Assembly (NCBI GenBank): GCA_963727235.1
Contig: CAVSFZ010000009.1
Span: 124,001-188,000 of the forward strand
Length of the DNA: 64,000 nt
DNA from: CAVPTL01 sp963727235
GTDB taxonomy: Bacteria; Actinomycetota; Thermoleophilia; Gaiellales; JAICJC01
Direction of reading: 5' to 3'
A model generated the notes under the pieces. The model searched no databases. It saw only the letters and a list, made by a program, of their open reading frames with translations, and was not told the origin of the DNA. Positions 17,229-27,741 of the stretch are shown here, in pieces (positions within the stretch are counted from its first letter, which is position 1; every line of letters begins with the position of its first letter). The translations under genes were made by a program, and so were the position numbers.

Positions 17229-18005
17229 ATGAATGCCGCGCGTCAACCGGTTGAGAGCCCGAAGGTGCTCGAACGTGCGCTGGCCGTGCTGGATCGCTTC
17301 ACCGAGAGCGTGCCCGAGTGGTCGACGGCCGGTCTCGCGGCGGCGGTGGGACTGCCGGTGTCCACCACCTACCGGCTGGTGAACGCGCTCGAGGCCCAGG
17401 GACTGCTGCGTCCGGTCAGCGGTGGGCGCTACCGGCTGGGCGCTGCCGCCGTGTCGCTGGGGTACCGCGCGTCGGCGGGCTTCGATCTTCGCCGCGACCT
17501 GCACGCCCAGCTCGAGCAGGTGGCCGGCACCACTCGCGAGACCGCGCTTCTGTCGGTGCTCGAGCCGCGCCGGATGGGCGTGCTGTGCATCGACCGAGTG
17601 GAGGCGCCTCAGCAGCTGCGGCTGTCGCTGGATATCGGTACGGTGGTGCCGCTGCACGCCGGCGCGACTTCCAAGGCCCTGCTCGCATTCCTGGCGCCCG
17701 AGATCCGGGAGCAGGTGCTCTCCCAGCCGCTGGCGAAGGTCGCCGCCGGCACCATCACCGACCCCGGCGAGCTGCGCGCCGAGTTGGCCTCAGTGCGAGT
17801 CCAGGGCTGGGCGGCCAGCCGCGAGGAGACCAACGACGGCGCCTGGGGCGTGGCCGCGCCGGTGCTCTCCCGCGACGGCGGGGCACTCGCGGTGATCGGC
17901 ATGGCCGCCCCCCTGACACGGCTCTCCGACGCGATCGAACACACAGCGCGAGACGCGGTTCTGGACGCCTCCCGCCGCGCCGCCGAAAGCCTCGGCGTGG
18001 TGTGA
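17229..18005 (+). CDS. IclR-family transcriptional regulator
   Basis: 258 aa from ATG 17229 (MNAARQPVESPKVLERAL). N-terminal winged helix (VPEWSTAGLAAAVGLPVSTTYRLVNALEAQGLL) and C-terminal IclR effector domain with DIGTVVPLHAGATSKALLAFL and GWAASREETNDGAWGVAAPVL. Divergent from the HpaB-RidA pair, which it probably controls in response to an aromatic metabolite (inference). Its TGA (18003-18005) lies inside palindrome copy 2. Confidence 0.92.
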   Translation: MNAARQPVESPKVLERALAVLDRFTESVPEWSTAGLAAAVGLPVSTTYRLVNALEAQGLLRPVSGGRYRLGAAAVSLGYRASAGFDLRRDLHAQLEQVAGTTRETALLSVLEPRRMGVLCIDRVEAPQQLRLSLDIGTVVPLHAGATSKALLAFLAPEIREQVLSQPLAKVAAGTITDPGELRAELASVRVQGWAASREETNDGAWGVAAPVLSRDGGALAVIGMAAPLTRLSDAIEHTARDAVLDASRRAAESLGVV

Positions 18006-18037
18006 ATAAAAGGTGCCTGGCACCTTTTATTCACACC
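17999..18037. repeat. 3'-end palindrome copy 2 (T centre), longest arms
   Basis: Perfect 19-bp arms around a central T: core GGTGCC-T-GGCACC, inner AAAA/TTTT, outer GGTGTGAAT. It supplies stop codons to both converging genes: TGA of IclR at 18003-18005 and TGA of the chromate transporter at 18031-18033. A hairpin with a T-rich or A-rich side in both directions could terminate both transcripts. Confidence 0.92.
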
Positions 18038-19272
18038 AGCTGCGCGATCAGGCCGGCCACCGCACAGGCCACCACGACCGTGACCACCCCGACGCGGAAC
18101 CGCCATACGGCCACGAACGCCACCACCGCCACCGCGACCAGAAACCAGTCGATGTCGCCACCCGGCCGCAACGCGTTTCGCGCCACGTACACCGCCAGCG
18201 CCGCGATCACCCCGACCACCGCGATCGTGACGACGTTCAGGGCACTTGCAAATGAGCCGCTCGAGCGCACCCGGTCGATCAGGGGCGCGCCGCTGATGAT
18301 CATCACAAACGACGGCGCGAAGGTGCAGCCGGTCGCGATCGCCGCCCCGGCGAACCCCCAAGCCAGCCCGCCCTCGATGTTGTATCCGGCCATGAACCCG
18401 ACGAAGGTGTTGACCATGATCAGCGGCCCCGGAGTCGACTCCCCCAGCGCGAGCCCGGCCACCATGTCCTGGGCGGTCAGCCAGCCGTAGTGGTTGACGG
18501 CTGCGCCCGCGACGAACGGCAGCACAGCGTAGGCGCCGCCGAACGTGACCAGCGCGGCCACTGTGAAGAACCCCGCCAGCTGGGCCACCAACCCCCCGGC
18601 GAGCAGCAGCAGCACCAGCGGCACCAGCCAGATCGCCAGCGTCAGCAGAAACCGGCGCCGGAACCGAGCGTCGATCGGCTCGAGCTCGACCGAATCCTCT
18701 GCCTCGTCCGGCAGCTGACCGAAGATCGGCCGGCGACTGCGTCCGACCAGGTAGCCGAGCACCGCCGCCACCGCCAGCACCACCAGGAACGGCAGCCCCG
18801 CCACGATCGCTGCGAACGCCGCGACGGCCAGCACAACAGCCGCTGGGGTGTGGATCACACGCCTCCCGATCCGGATCAGTGCCGCTGACACGAGCGCCAC
18901 CACGGCCGCCCCCAGGCCGTGCACGATCCCGGCGACCACAGTCACCTCGCCGTACTCGGCATAGATCGCGCTGAGCACGCAGATCAGCACGAACGAGGGC
19001 AGCACGAACAGGCCGCCGGCGGTGAGCGCGCCACGCGCGCCGTACATCGAATAGCCGATGTAGGAGGCCAGCTGCTGGGCCTCGGGGCCGGGCAGGGCGA
19101 CGCAGAAGTTGAGTGCATGCAGGAACCGCCGCTCGGAGATCCAGCGGCGCCGCTCGACCAGCTGATCGTGCATGATCGCGATCTGCCCGGCCGGCCCGCC
19201 GAAGCTGATCATGCCCAGCTTCAGCCAGAAAGCGAACGCCTGACGCTCAGTCGGTCGCGAGCCCTGATTCAC
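18031..19272 (-). CDS. chrA: Chromate-transporter-family (CHR) membrane protein
   Basis: 413 aa, two CHR domains in tandem (long form). Each half carries the family pattern: FWLKLGMISFGGPAGQIAIMHDQLV and ALPGPEAQQLASYIGY in the first; VTFGGAYAVLPFVAGAAV and LALGESTPGPLIMVNTFVGF in the second. About ten to twelve hydrophobic segments. Exports chromate in characterised members; the true substrate here is unknown. The GTG start overlaps the Rieske gene 3' end by 26 bp. Confidence 0.88.
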   Translation of the reverse strand: MNQGSRPTERQAFAFWLKLGMISFGGPAGQIAIMHDQLVERRRWISERRFLHALNFCVALPGPEAQQLASYIGYSMYGARGALTAGGLFVLPSFVLICVLSAIYAEYGEVTVVAGIVHGLGAAVVALVSAALIRIGRRVIHTPAAVVLAVAAFAAIVAGLPFLVVLAVAAVLGYLVGRSRRPIFGQLPDEAEDSVELEPIDARFRRRFLLTLAIWLVPLVLLLLAGGLVAQLAGFFTVAALVTFGGAYAVLPFVAGAAVNHYGWLTAQDMVAGLALGESTPGPLIMVNTFVGFMAGYNIEGGLAWGFAGAAIATGCTFAPSFVMIISGAPLIDRVRSSGSFASALNVVTIAVVGVIAALAVYVARNALRPGGDIDWFLVAVAVVAFVAVWRFRVGVVTVVVACAVAGLIAQLV

Positions 19273-20254
19273 GCATCGCCCGGCGGTAGGCCACCGCCAC
19301 CGCGTCGAACTTGAGGTGGAGCTCGGCGGCGAGGTCGAACGGCACCTGCTCCGGGCGCTGGGACTCGACGATGCGCTTGTCCTGGTTGAAGATCGTGTCC
19401 TCGAATGCCTGCAGCACCTCGGCCGGCTGGTCGAAATCGTAGTTCCGCCCCATCACCAGGAAACCGATGCACTGGTTCGAGCTGACCGGCTGGGAGGCGA
19501 AGAAGTACAGCATTCCTTTGTCACCGCCCCAGCCGATCCGCAGCACGATCGTGTAGGGCAGGTGCAGCTCGTAGCGGCTGCGGCGTTCGGGAGCCTCGTC
19601 CTGATCGTTGGCGAAGACCGGGAACTCATCCGAGTTGGGCGCCTCCGGCCGCACGATCTTGTAGTGCAGCACGTGCCCATCGGTCTCGACCGTGTGGGCC
19701 GGCACCACCGGGCGCTCGGGATCACCCAGCAGGCCGGGATGCACCCACGGGAAGTGCCCGAAGTCGGTGAAGTTCTCGAGCTGGCGGGAGGAGTCGGCAT
19801 CCCACCGATACGGGCCGGCGGGGATCACCATCCAGGACTCATCCTCCAGCTCGGGAATCGCGGGCAGGTCGAACCGGGGGGCGTCGAGCGCCACCCAGAT
19901 CAGTCCGTAACGCTCCTGACAGGAGTAGGCGTCGAGGCGGGCCTTGGCCGGCACCTTGGTGGGGTCGGACAGCTGCGGGATGGACACGCAGGCGCCGTCG
20001 GCCCGGTAGCGCCAGCCGTGGTAGGGACACACGATCTGATCGCCCTCAGTCCATCCCAGCGATAGCGCGGTGCCACGGTGAATGCACAGATCCTTGACCG
20101 CGTGCAGCCGGCCCTCGCCGCCGCGCCAGACCACCACCGGCTCGTCCAGCAGCGTGGCCCCCACCGGCTTTTCGCCCACGTCATCCGCGAAGGCCACCGG
20201 GTGCCAGCAGCTGCGAAGCGCCTGCGTGTCGGGGATCGCTGCGGGTACGGTCAC
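19247..20254 (-). CDS. Rieske non-haem iron oxygenase, alpha-subunit type
   Basis: 335 aa from the GTG at 20254, preceded by CGGGGA; a longer frame would run through palindrome copy 3. Rieske [2Fe-2S] ligands in CIHRGTALSLGW and CPYHGWRY. The mononuclear iron site is in NFTDFGHFPWVHPGLLGD (Asp and two His). C-terminal catalytic domain without other motifs. Hydroxylates or demethylates an organic substrate using an unidentified reductase. Resembles the phthalate/vanillate-type (VanA-like) subgroup by size. Separate in function from the chromate transporter it overlaps. Confidence 0.88.
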   Translation of the reverse strand: MTVPAAIPDTQALRSCWHPVAFADDVGEKPVGATLLDEPVVVWRGGEGRLHAVKDLCIHRGTALSLGWTEGDQIVCPYHGWRYRADGACVSIPQLSDPTKVPAKARLDAYSCQERYGLIWVALDAPRFDLPAIPELEDESWMVIPAGPYRWDADSSRQLENFTDFGHFPWVHPGLLGDPERPVVPAHTVETDGHVLHYKIVRPEAPNSDEFPVFANDQDEAPERRSRYELHLPYTIVLRIGWGGDKGMLYFFASQPVSSNQCIGFLVMGRNYDFDQPAEVLQAFEDTIFNQDKRIVESQRPEQVPFDLAAELHLKFDAVAVAYRRAMRESGLATD

Positions 20255-20272
20255 GGTCCCCGAACAGTAGTC

Positions 20273-20301
20273 TGAATCACGGTGCCAGGCACCGTTATTC
20301 A
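20273..20301. repeat. 3'-end palindrome copy 3 (A centre), one mismatch
   Basis: Core GGTGCC-A-GGCACC with arms TGAATCAC / GTTATTCA. One unpaired position (C against T) makes this the only imperfect copy. It lies between the acetyl/propionyl-CoA synthetase stop (20305) and the Rieske start (20254), both on the minus strand, so it follows the synthetase gene. Confidence 0.85.
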
Positions 20302-20304
20302 CCG

Positions 20305-22203
20305 TTACTCGGGTGGAAGCGGCGGGCGGCCCATCTCGGTCAGGAGCTCGGCGAAGGCGTCCAGCACTGCTGCGTCCTCGATCGTGCCGGGCACTCTCCA
20401 CGGCTCACCGCTGGCCATCTTGCTGATGGTGCCGCGCAGCGTCTTGCCTGAGCGGGTCTTGGGCAGGGCCGCCACCACCCGGGCCTCGTGGAAGCTCGCG
20501 ACCGGCCCGATCTGGTCGCGCACCATGGCGACCAGCTCCGCCGCCACCTCGTCACCGTCGCGGCCGGTACCGGCCTTGAGCACCGCAAAGCCGATCGGCA
20601 CCTGTCCCTTGAGACTGTCGCTGACCGCCACCGCCGCGCACTCGGCCACATCCGGATGCGATGCCAGCACCTCCTCCATGGAGCCGGTCGAGAGCCGGTG
20701 GCCGGCCACGTTGATGACGTCGTCGGTGCGGCCCATCACAAACACGTAGCCGTCCTCGTCGATGTGGCCCGCATCGGCGGTCAGGTAGTAGCCGGGATGG
20801 CGCGACAGATAGGTGTCGATCCAGCGCTGGTCGCTGCCCCACAGGGTGGGCGTGCACCCCGGGGGAAGCGGCAGCGCGATGCAGATGTCGCCGGTGACGC
20901 CGGCTCCCACCCGCTCGCCGGCCTCGTCGAGTATGCACACGTCGTAGCCGGGCACCGGCACGCCGGCAGACCCAGCCTTGATCTCCAGCAGCTCCAACCC
21001 GACACAGTTTGCGGCGATCGGCCAGCCGGTCTCGGTCTGCCACCAGTGGTCGATGGCCGGCCGCTGCAGCACCGTCATCGCCCACTCCAGCGTATCCGGG
21101 TCGCAGCGCTCACCGGCCAGGAACAACGTGCGCAGCTTGGAGAGGTCGTACTCGGCCACCAGCGCCCCGGTGGGATCCTCGCGCTTGATCCCGCGCATCG
21201 CGGTCGGCGCCATGAAGATCACGTTCACGCCGTGCTCCTCGCACACCCGCCAAAACGCGCCGGCGTCGGGTGTGCCCACCGGTTTTCCCTCGTACAGGAT
21301 GGTGGTGCAGCCGGCCAGCAGCGGCGCGTACACGGTGTAGGTGTGACCGACCGCCCAGCCGATGTCAGACGCCGCCCAGTACACGTCGCCGGGTCCGGCG
21401 TCGTACACCGCACCCACCGACCAGGTGACAGCCACGGCATGCCCGCCGTTGTCGCGAACGATCCCCTTCGGCCGGCCGGTGGTGCCCGACGTGTACAGGA
21501 TGTACAGCGGATCGGCGGCCTCGAGCGGCACGCACTCGGCGGGTTCGGCGCCGTCCACGGCGTCGGCCCAGTCGATGTCCCGCCCTTCGATCAGCGAGGC
21601 CGGCAGCTCGGGCCGCTGCAGGATCACGCACCTGGGAGAGTGGCCGGAGAGCTCGATCGCGCGGTCGAGCAGGGGCTTGTACTCCACCACTCGGCTGGGC
21701 TCGAGGCCGCACGAGGCCGCCAGCACCAGCGTGGGCTCGCAGTCGTCGATGCGGACTGCAAGCTCGTGCGCGGCGAACCCCCCGAACACCACCGAGTGCA
21801 CCGCACCGATACGCGCACACGCCAGCATCGCGACCACGGCCTCCGGCACCATCGGCATGTAGATGATCACGCGGTCGCCCTTGTCCACCCCCAGCCGCCG
21901 CAGCGCGCCGGCCAGCACCGCCGTCTGGTCACGCAGCTCGCGATAGGTGTAGCTGCGCTTGGTGCCGGTCATGGGGCTGTCGTAGATCAGCGCCGCCTGC
22001 TCGCCGCGGCCGCCCTCGACATGCCGGTCGAGCGCGTTGTGGCAGGTGTTCAGGCGGCCGCCCGGGAACCAGCGGTAGATGGGGGCCTGACTCTCGTCCA
22101 ACGCGGCGTGAGGTGGCTCGATCCACTCGATCGCGTCCGCCCGCTCCATCCAGAACCCGTGCGGATCTTCCTGCCAGCTGCGATAGGTGTCGGCGTAGGT
22201 CAT
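20305..22203 (-). CDS. prpE: Propionyl-CoA synthetase-like AMP-forming acyl-CoA ligase
   Basis: 632 aa. ACS N-terminal cap (YADTYRSWQEDPHGFWMERA), AMP-binding motif YILYTSGTTGRPKGIVRDNGGH, then WAASDIGWAVGHTYTVYAPLLAGC, and the catalytic lysine in TRSGKTLRGT near the C-terminus. The VRDNGGH segment after the P-loop is typical of PrpE and separates it from acetyl-CoA synthetase, which has VHTTGGY. Converts propionate, CoA and ATP to propionyl-CoA. The mutase gene lies 12 bp upstream on the same strand, so a propionate-to-succinyl-CoA route is likely. Confidence 0.85.
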   Translation of the reverse strand: MTYADTYRSWQEDPHGFWMERADAIEWIEPPHAALDESQAPIYRWFPGGRLNTCHNALDRHVEGGRGEQAALIYDSPMTGTKRSYTYRELRDQTAVLAGALRRLGVDKGDRVIIYMPMVPEAVVAMLACARIGAVHSVVFGGFAAHELAVRIDDCEPTLVLAASCGLEPSRVVEYKPLLDRAIELSGHSPRCVILQRPELPASLIEGRDIDWADAVDGAEPAECVPLEAADPLYILYTSGTTGRPKGIVRDNGGHAVAVTWSVGAVYDAGPGDVYWAASDIGWAVGHTYTVYAPLLAGCTTILYEGKPVGTPDAGAFWRVCEEHGVNVIFMAPTAMRGIKREDPTGALVAEYDLSKLRTLFLAGERCDPDTLEWAMTVLQRPAIDHWWQTETGWPIAANCVGLELLEIKAGSAGVPVPGYDVCILDEAGERVGAGVTGDICIALPLPPGCTPTLWGSDQRWIDTYLSRHPGYYLTADAGHIDEDGYVFVMGRTDDVINVAGHRLSTGSMEEVLASHPDVAECAAVAVSDSLKGQVPIGFAVLKAGTGRDGDEVAAELVAMVRDQIGPVASFHEARVVAALPKTRSGKTLRGTISKMASGEPWRVPGTIEDAAVLDAFAELLTEMGRPPLPPE

Positions 22204-22215
22204 GAGGAGAGTTAA

Positions 22216-23805
<1,590 letters not shown>

Positions 23806-23857
23806 CGGGTGCAGCCTACCGCCGCGGGCAAAAGCGCTTGGCTACAGTCCAACGCCG

Positions 23858-25315
23858 ATGGACCCCGCCGCCGACCACAAGCCTCGAGCGCACTACGGGG
23901 TGACCTTCGCCACGCTGGCGGCGGCGGCAATCTCCTACGCGCTGCTGCAATCGCTGGTCGCTCCGGCCCTGCCCACCATCCAGGTCGATCTGAACGCCTC
24001 GACGACCGCCGCCACCTGGATCCTGACCGCCTACCTGCTGAGCGCGTGCGTCTCCACGCCGATCGTGGGCCGGCTGGGCGACATGTTCGGCAAGAAGAAG
24101 ATGCTGGTATTCACGTTGTGGGTGCTGGCGTTCGGGACGTTTGCCGCCGCACTTGCCTCCACCATCACGCTGATGATCGTGGCCCGCGTGATCCAGGGCA
24201 TCGGCGGCGCGGTGTTCCCGCTCGCGTTCTCGATCATCCGCGACGAGTTCCCGCGGGGGCGGATCGCGGTGGGCATCGCCATGATCTCGGCGCTGGTGGG
24301 AATCGGCGGCGGGCTGGGCATCGTGCTGGCCGGTCCGATCACCGAGAACCTCAACTATCACTGGCTGTTCTGGCTGCCGCTGCTCGCGGTCGTGCCGGCC
24401 GCGCTGGTGACGATGTTCGTGATCCCCGAATCGCCGATCCGCAGCCCCGGCAAGATCGACTGGCCGGGCGGAGTGCTGCTGGCGGGCTGGCTGGTGGCGC
24501 TGCTGGTGGCCGTCAGCGAAGGCTCCAGCTGGGGCTGGACGTCGGCTGCCACGCTGGGCCTGCTGGCCGCCTCCGTGGTGATCGCCGTTACCTGGATCGT
24601 GGTCGAAACCCGCGTTGCCGAGCCGTTGGTCGACATGACCATGCTGCGCGACCGGCCGGTGTGGACGACCAACCTGTCGGCCACGCTGATCGGGTTTGGC
24701 ATGTTTGCCTCGTTCGTGCTGATTCCGCAGTTCGTGGAGATGCCCACGTCGACCGGGTACGGTTTTGGGGCCTCGGTCACTCAGGCGGGCTTCTTCCTGC
24801 TGCCCCTGACCGTCGCAATGCTCTTGGTGGGCCCGGTCGCCGGCAGGCTGTCGGTGACGGTGGGCTCGCGCGTGCCGCTGGCGCTGGGCGCATTCCTGAG
24901 CAGCCTCGGGTGGGTGCTGCTGGCGCTCGCCCACAGCTCCTCGTGGGAGATCTACGTGGTCACGTTCATCATGGGCCTGGGCATCGGCCTCGCCTTCGCG
25001 TCGATGGTGAACGTGATCGTGGAGTCTGTGCGCCCCGACCAGACGGGCGTGGCCACCGGCATGAACGTGATCTTTCGAAATGTCGGCGGCTCGCTGGGCG
25101 CGCAGATTTCGGCCAGCATCCTGACCGCCAGCGTCGTGCTCGGCGGCCTGCCGACCGAGAGCTCGTTCGTCGACGCGTTCTGGCTGTCGGCGGCGGCGCT
25201 CGGTCTGGGATTCGTGGCTGCGCTGCTGGTGCCCAAGAGGGCTTCGGCGGCCGCCGCCGGACCGGCGTCCCCGGCGGTGGCATCGGCTGAGCAAGAGCCG
25301 GCCGCTACCCTGTAG
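23858..25315 (+). CDS. MFS drug exporter, 14-TM DHA2 type
   Basis: 485 aa from MDPAADHKPRAHYG. Motif A LGDMFGKKK after TM2, motif C-like GIGGGLGIVLAGPITE in TM5, and 13-14 hydrophobic segments as in EmrB/QacA proteins. Proton-driven efflux of drugs or metabolites is expected. Divergent from the mutase gene with about 50 bp between. Ends in an Ala/Pro-rich tail. Confidence 0.87.
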   Translation: MDPAADHKPRAHYGVTFATLAAAAISYALLQSLVAPALPTIQVDLNASTTAATWILTAYLLSACVSTPIVGRLGDMFGKKKMLVFTLWVLAFGTFAAALASTITLMIVARVIQGIGGAVFPLAFSIIRDEFPRGRIAVGIAMISALVGIGGGLGIVLAGPITENLNYHWLFWLPLLAVVPAALVTMFVIPESPIRSPGKIDWPGGVLLAGWLVALLVAVSEGSSWGWTSAATLGLLAASVVIAVTWIVVETRVAEPLVDMTMLRDRPVWTTNLSATLIGFGMFASFVLIPQFVEMPTSTGYGFGASVTQAGFFLLPLTVAMLLVGPVAGRLSVTVGSRVPLALGAFLSSLGWVLLALAHSSSWEIYVVTFIMGLGIGLAFASMVNVIVESVRPDQTGVATGMNVIFRNVGGSLGAQISASILTASVVLGGLPTESSFVDAFWLSAAALGLGFVAALLVPKRASAAAAGPASPAVASAEQEPAATL

Positions 25316-25320
25316 ACAGG

Positions 25321-25830
25321 ATGCCCTGGGTCGAGCCCGACCAAGAGATCGAGAACGTCCGCGCCTGGTTTGGCCGGCGCGGCAAGGAGTTGTGGATCAA
25401 GCCCCACGGCGTCGGCTTCCACGCCGTGGTGATGGATACCGGCAGCGAGAGCGGGCAGGCGCTCGTGTACTACGCCGACTCCGAGGTTGACGCCGCCCTC
25501 GAGGCCCGCCGCTCGTATGCGTTCTCGCAGATGAAGGATGCGATGCGGGCGGTGGGACGTGTCGCCCAGACGCAGGCCGGACAGGTCATCATCGCCGAGG
25601 TGATGCTGGGCCGGATGAGGATCATGAAGAACCCGTTCGTGCGCCAGGCCACCGTGGGAGCGGTGGTGTGGATGTCCGACGAGCGCAACCGCCGGGTGCT
25701 GACCAGGGTGGGTGCAGCCACGGTCGACCTGGCGGCCATCTCCGCCCGCGAGCGGCGCGTGCAGGAGCTCGCAGAGTCGTCAAAGCGGGCGATCGCCCCC
25801 GCAATCCGACTGCTCACAACGCGTCAGTAA
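25321..25830 (+). CDS. Conserved-looking protein of unknown function
   Basis: 169 aa, ATG five bases after the MFS stop, so probably cotranscribed. Starts MPWVEPDQEIENVRAWFGRRGKELWIKPHGVGFHAVV; the middle (DAALEARRSYAFSQMKDAMRAVGR) is helical and basic, with the later segment VVWMSDERNRRVLTRV. No signal peptide, TM segment, Cys motif or recognised family. Coding is supported by the tight spacing and high GC3. Function not assigned. Confidence 0.7.
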   Translation: MPWVEPDQEIENVRAWFGRRGKELWIKPHGVGFHAVVMDTGSESGQALVYYADSEVDAALEARRSYAFSQMKDAMRAVGRVAQTQAGQVIIAEVMLGRMRIMKNPFVRQATVGAVVWMSDERNRRVLTRVGAATVDLAAISARERRVQELAESSKRAIAPAIRLLTTRQ

Positions 25831-25907
25831 CACCCCACTCGGACCGCTCAGGTGACTTTCAGCACGTAAGCGCCTGATTTGAGAGAATCGCCCGGGAGGG
25901 TGGTCCG

Positions 25908-27686
25908 ATGATCGCTTGGCGCCCGCTGCTTCGGGCAAGCAGACGAGGCTTGATAGGTGTGGCCATGGCTGTGGCGGTGCTGCTTGCACCGGCGCCCAGC
26001 CCGGCGCAGGCGGATACGCACACGGTCGTGTCGCTCGAGTTCGACGACGGCTGGCAGGACGCAACGGTGGCCGGCGGGCTGCTCAGCGCCCACGGGGTGC
26101 ACGGCACGTTCTTCGTGATCAGCGGACTGCTGGGCAACTCGAATCGACTGACCCTCGCCGACGTCCATCAGCTCGCCGCCGCCGGCAACGAGATCGGCGG
26201 GCACACCGTCGACCATCCCCATCTGACGACGCTGAGCGCCGACGACCAGGAGCGCGAGATCTGCAACGACCGGCTGGCGCTGCTCGGCGATGGGTTCGCG
26301 GTGACCGACCTCGCCTACCCGTATGGCCAGTTCGATTCGACCACCGAGCAGGTCGCGGCCATGTGCGGCTACAACAGCGCTCGCGAGGTGGGCGGAGCCG
26401 GCTGCCCCAGCTGCCCTGCCGCGGAGGCCATCCCTCCGCCCGATCCGTATCGCACCCGCACCGAACCGGGTGCGACCTCCACCACCCCGGTGGAGACGCT
26501 GGAGGGGTACGTCACCCAGGCCGAGCAGAACGGCGGCGGATGGGTGCAGATCGTGTTCCACCAGATCTGCGACGGTTGTGGCATCTACGGCGTGACCGCC
26601 GGCGAGCTCTCCCAGTTCCTCGACTGGCTGGCGCCCCGGGCGGCCGACGGCACCACCACCGCAACCGTCAGCCAGGTGATCGGCGGCGGCGTCAAACCGG
26701 CGGTGGCGGGGCCTCCGATCACTCCGCCGAGCGCGGGGATCGTGCCCAATCCGGGGTTTGAAGCCGACAGCGACCAAAACGGCGTGCCCGACTGCTGGTA
26801 CCTGGCCGGATTCGGCACCAACACCTCCACCTGGACACGCACCACCAACGCCCACACCGGCGGATACGCCGAACGCCTCGACATCACATCCTGGACAAGC
26901 GGCGACCGCAAAGCCATCACCACCCTCGACCACGGCACCTGCGCACCAACCGTCACCCCCGGCACCACCTACCACGCCGCCGAATGGTTCACCTCAACCG
27001 CACCAGTCCGCTTCGTCGCCTACACCAGAGACACCAACGGCACCTGGACCTTCTGGGCCAAAAGCCCCTTCACCCCCGCCTCACCCACCTGGACCCAAGC
27101 CCAATGGACACCACCACCAATCCCCACCGGCGCAACCGCACTCAGCATCGGCCTCAGCCTCGCCAGCACCGGCACCGCCACCTTCGACGACCTCGACGTC
27201 GCCCCGCCGCAGAATCTGCTCCCCAATTCGGGGTTTGAAGCCGACAGCGACCAAAACGGCGTGCCCGACTGCTGGTACCTGGCCGGATTCGGCACCAACA
27301 CCTCCACCTGGACACGCACCACCAACGCCCACACCGGCGGATACGCCGAACGCCTCGACATCACATCCTGGACAAGCGGCGACCGCAAAGCCATCACCAC
27401 CCTCGACCACGGCACCTGCGCACCAACCGTCACCCCCGGCACCACCTACCACGCCGCCGAATGGTTCACCTCAACCGCACCAGTCCGCTTCGTCGCCTAC
27501 ACCAGAGACACCAACGGCACCTGGACCTTCTGGGCCAAAAGCCCCTTCACCCCCGCCTCACCCACCTGGACCCAAGCCCAATGGACACCACCACCAATCC
27601 CCACCGGCGCAACCGCACTCAGCATCGGCCTCAGCCTCGCCAGCACCGGCACCGCCACCTTCGACGACGCCCAGCTGAGTGAATAA
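25908..27686 (+). CDS. Secreted polysaccharide deacetylase with two identical C-terminal modules
   Basis: 592 aa, RBS GGGAGGGTGG before the ATG. Signal peptide to about residue 38 (LIGVAMAVAVLLAPAPSPAQA). NodB domain about 45-250: SLEFDDGWQD (metal Asp pair), ISGLLG, GNEIGGHTVDHPHL (metal His pair), DLAYPYGQFD. Two about 150-aa modules follow, each starting NPGFEADSDQNGVPDCWY or NSGFEADSDQNG and ending TGTATFDD, which look like jelly-roll carbohydrate-binding domains with paired Cys (PDCW, HGTCAP). The modules are identical at DNA level over 440 bp and use more A-ending codons than the catalytic part. It would de-N-acetylate a cell-wall or environmental glycan. The stop TAA is inside palindrome copy 4. 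Confidence 0.88.
   Translation: MIAWRPLLRASRRGLIGVAMAVAVLLAPAPSPAQADTHTVVSLEFDDGWQDATVAGGLLSAHGVHGTFFVISGLLGNSNRLTLADVHQLAAAGNEIGGHTVDHPHLTTLSADDQEREICNDRLALLGDGFAVTDLAYPYGQFDSTTEQVAAMCGYNSAREVGGAGCPSCPAAEAIPPPDPYRTRTEPGATSTTPVETLEGYVTQAEQNGGGWVQIVFHQICDGCGIYGVTAGELSQFLDWLAPRAADGTTTATVSQVIGGGVKPAVAGPPITPPSAGIVPNPGFEADSDQNGVPDCWYLAGFGTNTSTWTRTTNAHTGGYAERLDITSWTSGDRKAITTLDHGTCAPTVTPGTTYHAAEWFTSTAPVRFVAYTRDTNGTWTFWAKSPFTPASPTWTQAQWTPPPIPTGATALSIGLSLASTGTATFDDLDVAPPQNLLPNSGFEADSDQNGVPDCWYLAGFGTNTSTWTRTTNAHTGGYAERLDITSWTSGDRKAITTLDHGTCAPTVTPGTTYHAAEWFTSTAPVRFVAYTRDTNGTWTFWAKSPFTPASPTWTQAQWTPPPIPTGATALSIGLSLASTGTATFDDAQLSE
26752..27191 (+). repeat. 440-bp direct repeat, copy A
   Basis: First copy of a long in-frame direct repeat in the deacetylase gene. 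The period is 477 bp (159 codons). As far as I can read, it matches copy B base for base: all three reading frames give the same peptides in both copies. The coding strand is rich in C and A and poor in G compared with flanking genes. Confidence 0.92.
27229..27668 (+). repeat. 440-bp direct repeat, copy B
   Basis: Second copy, separated from copy A by a 37-bp linker encoding DLDVAPPQNLLPN-type residues. The lack of even silent differences points to a recent duplication or continuing gene conversion. Such repeats are also prone to assembly collapse or expansion. Confidence 0.92.
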
Positions 27687-27713
27687 AAGGTGCCAGGCAC
27701 CTTTTATTCACTC
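27677..27713. repeat. 3'-end palindrome copy 4 (A centre)
   Basis: Perfect 18-bp arms around a central A: core GGTGCC-A-GGCACC, inner AAAA/TTTT, outer GAGTGAAT/ATTCACTC. It holds the deacetylase stop TAA (27684-27686) and lies before the CBS/nucleotidyltransferase gene on the same strand. Confidence 0.92.
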
Positions 27714-27741
27714 GCCGCTTGGCAGGGTGTAGCCTCTTCGC

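Noticed and set aside
18013..18255. Short frames beginning MPGTFYSH or containing KRCLAPFIH near the palindromes
   Set aside because: These peptides are translations of the palindrome itself and appear at every copy; they are artefacts and not a protein family.
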